A model generated the notes under the pieces. The model saw nothing but the letters and a program-made list of their open reading frames with translations. It was not told the origin of the DNA and did no database searches. The translations under genes were made by a program, and so were the position numbers. A stretch of DNA of 64,000 nt from positions 1 through 64,000 of the forward strand of contig NZ_JAJQQS010000023.1 in NCBI RefSeq assembly GCF_021228125.1, in the 5' to 3' direction. The DNA is from Streptomyces albireticuli (GTDB lineage Bacteria > Actinomycetota > Actinomycetes > Streptomycetales > Streptomycetaceae). This document shows, in pieces, positions 8,104 through 16,820 of the stretch; the stretch's first letter is position 1; each line of letters starts with the position of its first letter.

Positions 8104-9597
8104 ATGCTCGCAGCTCCGAAAGACCTCGCAGGCATCCGGCGTGACGTGCTCGCCTCGCTCGTCGTCTTCCTGGTGGCTCTGCCGCTCTGCGTCGGCGTGG
8201 CCGTCGCCTCCGGCGTGCCCGCCGAACTCGGCCTGATCACCGGCATCGTCGGAGGGCTGGTCGCCGGCTCGCTGCCGGGCAGCTCCCTCCAGGTCAGCGG
8301 CCCGGCCGCCGGCATGACCGTCCTGGTACTCGAAGCCGTCACGGAATTCGGGCTCGGCGCCCTGGGCGTCCTCGTGCTCGCCACCGGACTGCTCCAAGTG
8401 GCTCTCGGCGCCCTGCGGTTCGGCCGCTGGTTCCGCGCGATATCGGTCGCCGTCGTCCAGGGCATGCTCGCCGGCATCGGACTCGTCCTGCTCCTCGGCC
8501 AGCTCTACACCATGGCCGGACGCCCACAGCCGCACTCGGGACCGGAGAAGATCGCCGGACTGCCCCGGCTCGCCGTCCGGATCGCCACCGACCGCGCCTC
8601 CCTGACCTCCTTCGCGGTCGGCGCCACCACCATCGCCGTCCTGGTCCTGTGGCGCCTGCTGCCGCCCCGGGCCCGCGCGGTGCCCGCACCGCTCGCCGCC
8701 GTCGCGCTGGCCACCGCGGTCACCGCCGCGGCCGGGCCGCACGTCGCCCACGTCGAGGTCCGGGGCCTGCTCCGGGCCGTACGGCCACCGGGCGTGGACG
8801 ACCTCGGCGCCCTCGCCGGCCCGGCCGTCCTCGGCACCGTCGTCGCCTTCACCCTCATCGCCTCGGCGGAGAGCCTCTTCAGCGCCGCCGCCGTCGACCG
8901 CATGCACCGCGGCCCGCGCACGGACTACGACAAGGAACTCATCGCCCAGGGCGTGGGCAACACCGTCTGCGGCGCCCTCGGCGCGCTGCCCATGACGGCC
9001 GTCATCGTCCGCAGCGCCGCCAACGTCCAGGCCGGGGCGCGCACCTCGCTCTCCCGCGTCCTGCACGGCGTGTGGCTCCTGCTGTTCGCCGCGCTGCTCC
9101 CGGCCGCGATCGGCGTCATCCCGCTGGCGGCGCTCGCCGGCGTCCTCGTCCACGCCGGCACCAAGCTCATCCCCGTCAAGGAGATACGCCCCCTGTGGCG
9201 GGAGCACCGCGGCGAGGCCGTCGTCCTGGGCGTCACCGCCACCGCGATCCTCGTCACCAACCTCTTCGAAGGCGTCCTCCTGGGACTGGTCCTCGCCGTG
9301 GTCAAGACCGCCTGGGAGACCTCCCACCTCCATGTCGACGTGCGCGCGGCCGCCGACGGCAGGCTGCTGACCGTCACCCTCACCGGCAGCGCCACCTTCC
9401 TCCGCCTGCCGCGCGTCCTGGAGACCCTGGAGGGACTCCCCAAGGGACACCCGGTCGAACTCGACCTCTCCCCGCTGCGCCACCTCGACCACGCGTGCCG
9501 CACCGCCCTGGACACCTGGGCGGCACGGCAGGGCGCCACCGTCAAGGGCGTGCCGATCGGGGCCGCGAGCGGGAACGCCGACGGGGTACGGGGGTGA
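8104..9597 (+). CDS. SulP-family anion transporter (sulfate or bicarbonate)
   Basis: A 497-aa SulP permease: a membrane core from about residue 15 to 395 beginning LASLVVFLVALPLCVGVAVASGVP and including GPAAGMTVLV, then a short C-terminal STAS-like domain with LSPLRHLDHACRTAL. The SulP signature region NTVCGALGALPMTAVIVRS is intact. Bacterial members carry sulfate, bicarbonate or C4-dicarboxylates. The carbonic-anhydrase domain fused in many actinobacterial SulP proteins is absent. The ATG at 8104 follows GGAAGG at good spacing. It appears monocistronic, with its own upstream palindrome and a strong terminator. Confidence 0.88.
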   Translation: MLAAPKDLAGIRRDVLASLVVFLVALPLCVGVAVASGVPAELGLITGIVGGLVAGSLPGSSLQVSGPAAGMTVLVLEAVTEFGLGALGVLVLATGLLQVALGALRFGRWFRAISVAVVQGMLAGIGLVLLLGQLYTMAGRPQPHSGPEKIAGLPRLAVRIATDRASLTSFAVGATTIAVLVLWRLLPPRARAVPAPLAAVALATAVTAAAGPHVAHVEVRGLLRAVRPPGVDDLGALAGPAVLGTVVAFTLIASAESLFSAAAVDRMHRGPRTDYDKELIAQGVGNTVCGALGALPMTAVIVRSAANVQAGARTSLSRVLHGVWLLLFAALLPAAIGVIPLAALAGVLVHAGTKLIPVKEIRPLWREHRGEAVVLGVTATAILVTNLFEGVLLGLVLAVVKTAWETSHLHVDVRAAADGRLLTVTLTGSATFLRLPRVLETLEGLPKGHPVELDLSPLRHLDHACRTALDTWAARQGATVKGVPIGAASGNADGVRG

Positions 9598-9623
9598 GAT
9601 CCCCGTACCCCGCCGGCGTTCCC
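9571..9623. terminator. Bidirectional terminator between SulP and aceE
   Basis: A 23-bp inverted repeat with one mismatch: GGGAACGCCGACGGGGTAC at 9571-9589 pairs with the mirrored arm ending at 9623, around a loop of about 7 nt. It covers the SulP stop codon and ends eight bases before the aceE stop, as expected for shared termination of convergent genes. Confidence 0.8.
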
Positions 9624-9630
9624 GCCTCGC

Positions 9631-12285
9631 TCAGCCGTCCAGGCCGTAGCGCTGCCGTGCCTCCCGCACCGTCTCCGGCTTGACCTCGCCGCGCCGGGCC
9701 AGGGTCGCCAGCGCCGCGGCCACGATCGACTCCGGGTCCACACCGAAGTAACGGCGCGCCGCCTCACGGGTGTCGGACAGGCCGTAGCCGTCCGTGCCGA
9801 TGGAGGTCCAGTCCTGCTCCACCCACTGCGCGATCTGGTCCGGGACCGCGCGCATCCAGTCGCTGACGGCGAGCACCGGGCCCGGCGCGCCGTGCAGCGC
9901 CTGGGTCACGTACGGCACCCGGTCCTCGCCGCGGAGCTGCGCCGCGTCACAGGACAGGGCGTCGCGGCGCAGCTCGGTCCAGGAGGGCGCGGACCAGACG
10001 TCGGCGGCCACGCCCCAGTCCTCCGCCAGCATCCGCTGGGCCTCGACGATCCAGTGGACCGCGGTGCCGGAGGCCAGCAGCTGCAAGCGCGGGGCGTCGG
10101 CGGGCGCCTCGGCGGCCTCCTTGTACCGGTAGAGCCCCTTGAGGATGCCCTCCTCCACTCCCGCCGGCATGGCGGGCTGCACCTTGGGCTCGTTGTAGAC
10201 CGTCAGGTAGTAGAAGACGTCCTCGGCGTCGGGCCCGTACATCCGGCGCAGGCCCTCGCGGACGATGACCGAGATCTCGTAGGCGAACGCCGGGTCGTAC
10301 GAGACCGCCGCCGGGTTGGTGGAGGCGATCAGGTGGGAGTGGCCGTCGGCGTGCTGGAGACCCTCGCCGGTCATGGTGGTGCGGCCGGCGGTGGCGCCGA
10401 TGACGAAGCCGCGGCCGAGCTGGTCGCCCAGCGCCCAGAACTGGTCGGCGGTGCGCTGCCACCCGAACATCGAGTAGAAGATGTAGAAGGGGATCATCGG
10501 CTCACCGTGCGTGGCGTAGCTGGTCGCCGCGGCCGTGAAATCGGCCAGCGAACCCGCCTCGGTGATGCCCTCGTTGAGGATCTGACCGTCCTTGGCCTCC
10601 TTGTAGTACAGGAGCTGGTCACGGTCGACGGGGTCGTAGGTCTGGCCTACGGGGGAGTACAGGCCCGCCGAGGGGAACAGTGACTCCATGCCGAAGGTGC
10701 GGGCCTCGTCGGGAACGACGGGCACCCAGCGGCGGCCGGTCTCCTTCTCCCGCATCAGCTCCTTGACGAGCCGGACGAAGGCCATGGTGGTGGCGATCTC
10801 CTGGCGCCCGGAGCCCTGCTGGAGCGCCTCGAAGGGCTTCGCCGACGGCTCCGGCAGCGGCCGGGCGACGACCTTGCGGGCCGGGGCGGGGCCGCCGAGC
10901 GCCGCGCGGCGCTCGCGCAGATAGCGCACCTCGGGGGAGTTCTCGCCGGGGTGGGCGTAGGGCACCTGCTCGCCGGACAGCGCCGAGTCCGGGATGGGCA
11001 GGCCGAGCAGGTCCCGCATGGCGCGGAACTCCTTGCCCGTCAGCTTCTTCATCTGGTGGTTGGCGTTGCGCGACTCGAAGCCGGGGCCCAGCGTGTAGCC
11101 CTTGACGGTCTGCACCAGGATGACGGTGGGCGCGCCCCGGTGTTCCACGGCGGCCCGGTAGGCGGCGTGGACCTTGCGCGGCTCGTGGCCGGCCCGGGAG
11201 GTCCGGAAGAGCTCCAGGAGTTCGGCGTCGCCCAGACCGGCGCCGATCGTCCGCAGCGCGGGGTCGGCCCCGAAGAAGTGGCCGCGTACGTACTCGGCGT
11301 CACGGGTGGCGTAGGTCTGGAACTGGGCGTCCGGCACCTCGCGCAGCCGGCGGACCAGGGCGCCCGTGGTGTCCTGGGCGAAGATCCGGTCCCAGGCCGT
11401 GCCCCACAGCGACTTGACGACGTTCCACCCGGCGGCGCGGAACTGGGCCTCCAGCTCCTGCACGATCTTGAAGTTGGGTCGGACGGGGCCGTCGAGGCGC
11501 TGGAGGTTGCAGTTGATGACGAACGTCAGGTTGTCCAGCCCTTCGCGGCCCGCGAGGGCGAGGGCGGCGGTCGACTCCGGCTCGTCCATCTCGCCGTCGC
11601 CGAGGAACGCCCACACATGGGAGTGCGAGGTGTCCTTGATGCCCCGGTGCTCCAGGTAGCGGTTGAACCGCGCCTGGTAGATCGCCGAGAGCGGGCCCAG
11701 GCCCATGGAGACGGTGGGGAACTCCCACAGCCAGGGCAGCCGGCGCGGGTGCGGGTAGGAGGGCAGGCCGTCGCCCGCGGTCTCCTGCCGGAAGCGGTCG
11801 AGCTGCCCCTCGGTGAGCCGGCCCTCCAGGAAGGCGCGGGCGTAGATGCCGGGGGAGGCGTGGCCCTGGATGTAAAGCTGATCGCCCGAGCCGTCGGCTT
11901 CCTTGCCCCGGAAGAAGTGCTGGAAGCCCGTCTCGTAGAGCCACGCGGCGGAGGCGAAGGTCGCCATGTGGCCGCCCAGCCCGGCGCGCTGGTTGCCGCG
12001 GGTGACCATGGCGGCGGCGTTCCAGCGGTTCCAGGCGGTGATCCGGGCTTCCATCTCCTCGTCGCCCGGGTAGGCGGGCTCGGAGGAGGTCGGGATGGTG
12101 TTGAGGTAAGGCGTCTCCAGCAGTGGCGGAAGGTCCAGTTCCGTCCGCTCGGCGTGCTCGTTGACACGGCGGAGCAGGTACGAGGCCCGGTGCCGCCCGC
12201 CGAACCGTACGGCGGAGTCCAGGGACTCCCGCCATTCGGCGACCTCAGTCGGGTCGTTGTCGGGCAGTTGGTCGAGCTGGGACAT
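9631..12285 (-). CDS. aceE: Pyruvate dehydrogenase E1 component, homodimeric
   Basis: An 884-aa thiamine-diphosphate enzyme that decarboxylates pyruvate and acetylates the E2 lipoyl domain. The ThDP motif runs from GDGEMDEPES (about residue 231) to NCNLQ (about 258); the conserved TVKGYTLGPGFESRNANHQMKK and GEPMIPFYIFYSMFGWQR regions are present and the length is typical. The ATG at 12285 follows AAAGGGGATCACCC. It is transcribed alone toward the SulP gene. A promoter lies at 12450-12479, and a GntR-type motif just upstream of it hints at control by the regulator at 13237-13908. Confidence 0.96.
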   Translation of the reverse strand: MSQLDQLPDNDPTEVAEWRESLDSAVRFGGRHRASYLLRRVNEHAERTELDLPPLLETPYLNTIPTSSEPAYPGDEEMEARITAWNRWNAAAMVTRGNQRAGLGGHMATFASAAWLYETGFQHFFRGKEADGSGDQLYIQGHASPGIYARAFLEGRLTEGQLDRFRQETAGDGLPSYPHPRRLPWLWEFPTVSMGLGPLSAIYQARFNRYLEHRGIKDTSHSHVWAFLGDGEMDEPESTAALALAGREGLDNLTFVINCNLQRLDGPVRPNFKIVQELEAQFRAAGWNVVKSLWGTAWDRIFAQDTTGALVRRLREVPDAQFQTYATRDAEYVRGHFFGADPALRTIGAGLGDAELLELFRTSRAGHEPRKVHAAYRAAVEHRGAPTVILVQTVKGYTLGPGFESRNANHQMKKLTGKEFRAMRDLLGLPIPDSALSGEQVPYAHPGENSPEVRYLRERRAALGGPAPARKVVARPLPEPSAKPFEALQQGSGRQEIATTMAFVRLVKELMREKETGRRWVPVVPDEARTFGMESLFPSAGLYSPVGQTYDPVDRDQLLYYKEAKDGQILNEGITEAGSLADFTAAATSYATHGEPMIPFYIFYSMFGWQRTADQFWALGDQLGRGFVIGATAGRTTMTGEGLQHADGHSHLIASTNPAAVSYDPAFAYEISVIVREGLRRMYGPDAEDVFYYLTVYNEPKVQPAMPAGVEEGILKGLYRYKEAAEAPADAPRLQLLASGTAVHWIVEAQRMLAEDWGVAADVWSAPSWTELRRDALSCDAAQLRGEDRVPYVTQALHGAPGPVLAVSDWMRAVPDQIAQWVEQDWTSIGTDGYGLSDTREAARRYFGVDPESIVAAALATLARRGEVKPETVREARQRYGLDG

Positions 12286-12449
12286 GGGTGATCCCCTTTC
12301 GCGTTCCCGGGCGTGGGGCCGGGGCCCGCAGGTTCCTGCGGGCCCGGCGGTGACGATGCGCGACCAGGTATGCGGGTGGACCGGCCGCCGGGCTGTGCTT
12401 GCCCGTAGAACCCTCGATTCCGGGACGCGGAACGAGGCTTCCGTTCACG

Positions 12450-12479
12450 ACGCTAGAAGGAACAAGTTGTGGGAGTCAA
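12450..12479 (-). promoter_or_regulatory. Probable aceE promoter
   Basis: Read leftward: -35 TTGACT (12479-12474), 18-bp spacer, -10 TAGCGT (12455-12450), matching the Streptomyces HrdB-type pattern TTGACN / TAGNNT. It predicts a leader of about 160 nt before the aceE start. Confidence 0.6.
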
Positions 12480-12484
12480 CATCT

Positions 12485-12525
12485 ACCGGCCAGAAATGAG
12501 CGATGATCGATCATTTCTGGCCGGT
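12485..12525. promoter_or_regulatory. Hairpin containing a GntR-type motif, downstream of the dsbA-like gene and upstream of aceE
   Basis: CCGGCCAGAAATGA (12486-12499) and TCATTTCTGGCCGG (12511-12524) are perfect inverted arms, plus one further A-T pair, around an 11-nt centre. It lies 17 bp after the dsbA-like stop and can end that transcript. The centre also contains GAGCGATGATCGATC (12498-12512), identical to a motif at the GntR promoter, and ATGATCGATCAT (12503-12514) is itself a perfect 12-bp palindrome. A double role is plausible. Confidence 0.6.
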
Positions 12526-12541
12526 CCTTCGAAACCCTTCC

Positions 12542-13240
12542 TCAGCTGGCCGCCCGCTTCAGGATGGCTTCGTAAATGCCCGGGTCATTGGCCGTTACCT
12601 CGGGAAAGCCGGTGCCGTACTTGCCGTGCCAGCGCGCGGCGACACCGGGATTGGCGTGATCCGACCCATCCGAAAGGTAGAGATGGGGGCTGCACTTGAC
12701 GCCGTGTTCCTTCGCGCACAGGAAGTCACGGGTGATCACCCGGCGCGCCCGCCCGTCGTCGAGGCCCTCGGCTATCGCGGCCGCGTCCACGCCCTCGGTC
12801 TCCTCGGCGACGGCCACCACGACGGCGCGCGCGCCGATGGAGCGGCTCTCGGCCCAGAAGGCCCGGCGCAGCGCCAGGTCCAGCCGCTCGGACGCCTCCA
12901 GCCCCTGCTCCTTCGCGAGCTGGACCGCCTCCAGGGCGGGCAGCGAGGAGGAGGGGAACTTCCAGTCCGGGGCCCGCCACAGCTGCCAGCCGGCGTCCGG
13001 CTCGATGTGGGCGACCCCGCCGACCTCGGAGTCCGTGCCGGGCCGCGGGCTCGGCCCGTTGTTGAACAGCTCCAGCGGGAAGGCCCGGTGGTCGAAGCGC
13101 ACCCGGTCCTCCAGGCCCAGCCGGCGGCGGGTGGTGTGCAGCCGGTGCACCGCCACATGCGCGAACGAGCACCAGATGTCGGTGAAGAGGGTGATGACCC
13201 CGGGGCGGGTCTCGGTCCGTGGTGCCGGTGTGGTGGTCAT
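12542..13240 (-). CDS. DsbA-like (FrnE/HCCA isomerase-type) thioredoxin-fold protein
   Basis: A 232-aa DSBA-domain protein. The N-terminal beta strand ITLFTDIWCSFAHVAVHRLH holds the active-site position, where typical oxidoreductases have CxxC. Here only one cysteine is present (WCSFA), so a classical dithiol exchange is unlikely; glutathione- or mycothiol-dependent or isomerase-type chemistry is possible. The family C-terminal segment with FLCAKEHGVKCSPHLYL is present. The ATG at 13240 overlaps the GntR stop by four bases, so the pair is co-expressed and the protein may act on whatever the regulator senses. Confidence 0.8.
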   Translation of the reverse strand: MTTTPAPRTETRPGVITLFTDIWCSFAHVAVHRLHTTRRRLGLEDRVRFDHRAFPLELFNNGPSPRPGTDSEVGGVAHIEPDAGWQLWRAPDWKFPSSSLPALEAVQLAKEQGLEASERLDLALRRAFWAESRSIGARAVVVAVAEETEGVDAAAIAEGLDDGRARRVITRDFLCAKEHGVKCSPHLYLSDGSDHANPGVAARWHGKYGTGFPEVTANDPGIYEAILKRAAS

Positions 13241-13908
13241 GAGGCTCCGATCGATTCATGGGCGTAGCCCAGGATGTGGAGTTGCAGAAGGCGTCCGACG
13301 TCCGGGTCACGGCGGCGGAACGCCTCGATGATGGGCTCGTGGTCGCGGGCGTTCTCGTGCAGCCCGGTACGCACCCGGGTCAGGGAGAGGTGCGTCCACA
13401 GCTCGACGGCCAGGGTCTCCCAGTTGGTGCTCAGGACGGCGTTGCCGGCGGCCCGCACGACCTCGCGGTGGAACGCTACGCCGTGCCGCACCTGCGCGTC
13501 GACGTCCTCGGCGGCGGCGGCCCGGCGCATCCCCTCGGTGTGCTCCTCCAGCCGGGAGACGTCCCCGGCCAGTCGGGGCAGGGCCAGCTCCGCGGCCAGC
13601 CGCTCCAGGGCGCCGCGCACGGGGTAGACCTGACAAAGTCGTCGCGGACTCAGATCGCCGACGCGCGTCCCGCGATGGGGTGAGGACTCGACCAGCCGCA
13701 TCGCCTGGAGATCGCGCAGGGCCTCCCGGACGGGCGCCTGGCTGACGCCCAACTCCATGGCGAGACGGCGTTCGACAATGCGCTGACCTGCTTGCCATCG
13801 GCCCCGCACCAGGTTGTCCAGCATGATCCGCCGGACCTGTTCGCTCAAGGGGACACGGGTCAAGTTCCCAGTGGATTCAGCGTTGTTGTGCGATGCCTCG
13901 CCGTTCAT
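13237..13908 (-). CDS. GntR-family regulator, FadR subfamily (FCD domain)
   Basis: A 223-aa transcription factor: an N-terminal winged helix with IVERRLAMELGVSQAPVREALRDLQ (about residues 43-67) and SSPHRGTRVGDL, then an all-helical FCD effector domain with scattered histidines such as HGVAFHREVV, likely metal or ligand contacts. Effectors of FCD proteins are usually carboxylic acids. It is first in a two-gene operon with the dsbA-like gene. Its own promoter region carries the same 15-bp motif found upstream of aceE, suggesting autoregulation and possible control of pyruvate oxidation. Confidence 0.88.
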   Translation of the reverse strand: MNGEASHNNAESTGNLTRVPLSEQVRRIMLDNLVRGRWQAGQRIVERRLAMELGVSQAPVREALRDLQAMRLVESSPHRGTRVGDLSPRRLCQVYPVRGALERLAAELALPRLAGDVSRLEEHTEGMRRAAAAEDVDAQVRHGVAFHREVVRAAGNAVLSTNWETLAVELWTHLSLTRVRTGLHENARDHEPIIEAFRRRDPDVGRLLQLHILGYAHESIGAS

Positions 13909-13939
13909 GGGTGATTGTCTCCCCGCAGAAATTCTGCTT

Positions 13940-13973
13940 GAGCGATGATCGATCGTCGGTTAACGTACGTCAA
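13940..13973 (-). promoter_or_regulatory. GntR-gene promoter with overlapping operator
   Basis: Read leftward: -35 TTGACG (13973-13968), 17-bp spacer, weak -10 GATCAT (13950-13945). GAGCGATGATCGATC (13940-13954) overlaps the -10 and is an exact copy of the motif at 12498-12512. The remaining 13974-14286, about 300 bp upstream of the aminotransferase gene, shows no further feature I can name. Confidence 0.55.
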
Positions 13974-14286
13974 TAGATGGTCACCGCACACAAGTTCGGC
14001 CATTTCCGACCAGCCCGACGGCCCGTACTCACCACGACGACAGCCGGACGCCCGCCCGGATCACATGAGGGCGGTACCGGTCAAAACCCGGACAGCATCG
14101 GCAGGCGTCCGGCCGCCTCACGTACGTACGAGAGCACACCGTTCCGCTCCATCGAACCGCCGTGGATCTTCCGGACGCCATCCGTCCGGCCCCCGGCGGT
14201 GTGTCCCCTTTACCCTCGCGCGAGCCCACAGGCTCCCGCGCCACCGACTGCCGGCCCCACCGCGCCGCAGCCGACAAGGAGATCAC

Positions 14287-15441
14287 GTGACCGAGCAGCT
14301 TCTCGACCTCACCCAGCACGAGATCCAGGCCCTCAAGACCCGGTACAACCTGGCCGACGCCCACACCCACCAGCAGCAGTCCGTGGGCCAGCGGCAGATC
14401 GTCTCGGCGCTGCCCGACCTGTGGTACGAGGCGGAGGCGACCCGTCAGGCGGACCTGGAGGACCGGTTCAAGGAGGTCTTCTTCCGGCTGCACGGCCAGA
14501 ACAGCGTCCGCGCCGACACGACCATGCTTTCCTACGCGGCCTCCATATCGACGCTGGTCGCGGGGATGTACCTCAGGCAGCGCGAGATCAGCGTGAGTCT
14601 CGTCGAGCCGTGCTTCGACAACCTCCCGGACGTCCTCCACAACGTCGGTGTGCACCCCGTGCCGGTCCCCGAGGACGCGCTGCACGACGCCGACCGGATC
14701 TACGACCGTCTCGTCGAGAGCGTCAAGACCGACGCGCTCTTCCTCGTCGACCCCAACAACCCCACCGGCTTCAGCCTGCTCAGCCATGGCCGCAAGGGCT
14801 TCGAGGAGGTCATCCGCTTCTGCGTCGACCACGACAAGCTCTTCGTCGTCGACCTCTGCTTCGCCGCCTTCGCCCTCGCCGACCCGCGGTTCGGCCGCTT
14901 CGACCTCTACGAGCTCCTCGACACCTCCGGCGTCAGCTACATCGCCCTGGAGGACACCGGCAAGACCTGGCCGCTCCAGGACGCCAAGTGCGCCCTGCTC
15001 ACCTGCAGCCGCGACCTCTACGAAGATGTCTACAACATCCACACCAGCGTCCTCCTCGATGTCTCGCCGTTCGTCCTCAACTTCCTCGCCCGGTACGTGG
15101 AGGACTCCATCGAGGACGGCATGGCCTCGGTGCGCGACGTGATCACCCGCAACCGCGAGGCCGCGCAGAAGGCCCTCGCGGGCAGCCTCCTGGAGCACAT
15201 CGAGCCGGCCGTCAACGTCAGCGTGGCGTGGTTCCGGATCACCGACGAGAACATCAAGGCGACCGAACTCCAGACGCACCTCGCGCAGTACGAGGTCTAC
15301 GTCCTGCCCGGCACCTACTTCTTCTGGAGCGAGCCGGAGCGCGGCGAGCGCTACGTCCGCGTCGCCCTGGCCCGCGACCCCGGCGACTTCCGCGCCTCGG
15401 TGCAGCGCCTGCGCGAGGGAGTGGACAGCTATGGCGCCTGA
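14287..15441 (+). CDS. PLP-dependent aminotransferase-fold enzyme of an orphan cassette
   Basis: A 384-aa fold-type I PLP enzyme. DPNNPTG (about residues 155-161) and VVDLCFAAF (cofactor aspartate about 189) are present, and the PLP lysine is likely in EDTGKTWPL (about 226). The sequence resembles the class I/II aminotransferases recruited to amino-acid-derived natural products, a group that also contains capreomycidine-synthase-like cyclases. The substrate is unknown. The GTG start follows AAGGAGATCAC. Its last 11 bp overlap the PIN-like gene, and the downstream genes continue with overlaps or short gaps, so it opens the 14287-17934 operon. Confidence 0.82.
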   Translation: MTEQLLDLTQHEIQALKTRYNLADAHTHQQQSVGQRQIVSALPDLWYEAEATRQADLEDRFKEVFFRLHGQNSVRADTTMLSYAASISTLVAGMYLRQREISVSLVEPCFDNLPDVLHNVGVHPVPVPEDALHDADRIYDRLVESVKTDALFLVDPNNPTGFSLLSHGRKGFEEVIRFCVDHDKLFVVDLCFAAFALADPRFGRFDLYELLDTSGVSYIALEDTGKTWPLQDAKCALLTCSRDLYEDVYNIHTSVLLDVSPFVLNFLARYVEDSIEDGMASVRDVITRNREAAQKALAGSLLEHIEPAVNVSVAWFRITDENIKATELQTHLAQYEVYVLPGTYFFWSEPERGERYVRVALARDPGDFRASVQRLREGVDSYGA

Positions 15442-15934
15442 GGTCTTCCTTGACGCCTCCTTGTTCATGGGCATGCACAGCACCGACCCCTCCTTACGCG
15501 CCGCCGCCACCGCGTTCTTCGCCGCCCACCTGGAGCGGCCCGTGGTGATGACGTACGAGGAGGTGGGACGCTGCGACGACTACGTCTGGCGGTTCCCGCG
15601 CGAGGTGCAGGACGCCTACTACCCCTTCATGGACGTCCTGCACTCCCTGATGCCCATCCGGCGCCGCGCCTACGACGCCGGCGTCCTCGCCGCCCTGCCG
15701 GGGCTCCCCGCGCGAGCGGAGGAACTGCGTCCGCGTGACCGGCTGTTGCTCGCCTCGGTCGTCGCCGCCGGTGGCGAGCTCGTCACCCTCAACCCCCGGC
15801 TCACCGCCCTGACCGGCCTCGGACTGCCCGTGCGGACGCCCGGCCCGGCCGCGGACCGCGGTGTCTTCCCCGCCGACCTCGACAAGCTCTACGAGCAGTC
15901 CCTGGTCCTGGAGGCCGACCATGCCGAGCTCTGA
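15431..15934 (+). CDS. PIN-like domain protein (DUF6190-type)
   Basis: A 167-aa protein with PIN-fold hallmarks: FLDAS (about residues 6-10), an acidic pair in TYEEVGR (about 41-47), and RDRLLLASVVAAGGELVTLNPRL, the typical late aspartate plus LvTlN strand. No antitoxin gene is adjacent, and the gene is embedded with 11-bp and 14-bp overlaps between biosynthetic genes. That argues against a toxin-antitoxin pair and for a conserved accessory role in the pathway. I recall such proteins being labelled DUF6190, but that label is from memory. Confidence 0.65.
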   Translation: MAPEVFLDASLFMGMHSTDPSLRAAATAFFAAHLERPVVMTYEEVGRCDDYVWRFPREVQDAYYPFMDVLHSLMPIRRRAYDAGVLAALPGLPARAEELRPRDRLLLASVVAAGGELVTLNPRLTALTGLGLPVRTPGPAADRGVFPADLDKLYEQSLVLEADHAEL

Positions 15935-16748
15935 GCGCGCGGCGGCCGAACAGCGCCTCAAGGCGCTGCGCGGCACCGTCGTCCCCTTGGTGACCCCCGT
16001 CGACGAGGACCGGCGCGTGAGCGCCCCCGACGTCGCCCGGCTGGTCGCGTCCCTGCGCGGACAGGTCGCCGGCTATATGCCCGCGCTGAGCACCGGCGAG
16101 GGCTGGCACCTGTCGACCGCCCAGTGGACGGACGTCGTCCGGCTGACCGTGGAGCACGCCGGCGGCGCGCCCGTCCTGGCCGGGGTGGAACTGCCCGGGG
16201 TCGACGAGATCGTGGCCCGCGCCGAGCTGGCCGCCGGACTGGGCGCGGACGCCGTCGTCGTCCCCCCGCCGTGGTCCGGCGACGGCGGCGCCGCCCCCTT
16301 GGGCTTCGTGGAGCACTACGCCACCGTCGTCGGGCGCAGCCCGCTGCCCGTCGTCGTCTACCACGAGAACGTGGTCTCCAAGGCCCCGCTGGACCTCGAC
16401 GCGCTCCTGGAGGTGTGCGCCCTGCCCGGCGTCGTCGGTGTCAAGGAGTCCAGCGGCTCGGCGGAGTTCACCCGCAAGCTGCTCGAGGCCGGGCCCGCCG
16501 TCCCGGTCCTCCAGGGCTGGGAGCACCTGCTCTCCGCCGTGCCCGGTGTACAGGGCTTCGTCGGGCCGCTGGCCAACCTCGACCCCGCGGTGTGCGACGA
16601 GGCCCTGTCCTCCCCCGGGCAGGACGTCCAGAAGCGGGTGGACGCCCTGTCCGAGCGGTACGGGCTGCTGGCCGACGACTGGTACCTGCACGTCAAGGAG
16701 GAACTGGTCCGCCGAGGCACCATCGGCACCCCCCTCGCCGTCAACTGA
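15921..16748 (+). CDS. Dihydrodipicolinate synthase/N-acetylneuraminate lyase-family aldolase
   Basis: A 275-aa class I aldolase of the DapA/NanA superfamily, whose members condense pyruvate with, or release it from, an aldehyde through a Schiff base. The lysine is in VVGVKESSG (about residue 175), the helper tyrosine in VVVYHEN (about 147), and the substrate loop reads ALSTGEGW (about 55-62), replacing the usual GTTGE. These changes suggest a substrate other than aspartate semialdehyde. The ATG at 15921 lies inside the end of the PIN-like gene. A housekeeping DapA role is unlikely in this context. Confidence 0.82.
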   Translation: MPSSERAAAEQRLKALRGTVVPLVTPVDEDRRVSAPDVARLVASLRGQVAGYMPALSTGEGWHLSTAQWTDVVRLTVEHAGGAPVLAGVELPGVDEIVARAELAAGLGADAVVVPPPWSGDGGAAPLGFVEHYATVVGRSPLPVVVYHENVVSKAPLDLDALLEVCALPGVVGVKESSGSAEFTRKLLEAGPAVPVLQGWEHLLSAVPGVQGFVGPLANLDPAVCDEALSSPGQDVQKRVDALSERYGLLADDWYLHVKEELVRRGTIGTPLAVN

Positions 16749-16820
16749 AGGCGCCCGTACGGGGCCGGGCGCACCGGCCCCGTACTCCCACCGTCCGCAC
16801 GTACCCGCCCTGGAGTCCCC

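Noticed and set aside
15431..15934. PIN toxin of a toxin-antitoxin pair
   Set aside because: No small antitoxin gene is adjacent; the gene overlaps biosynthetic genes on both sides, pointing to a pathway role.
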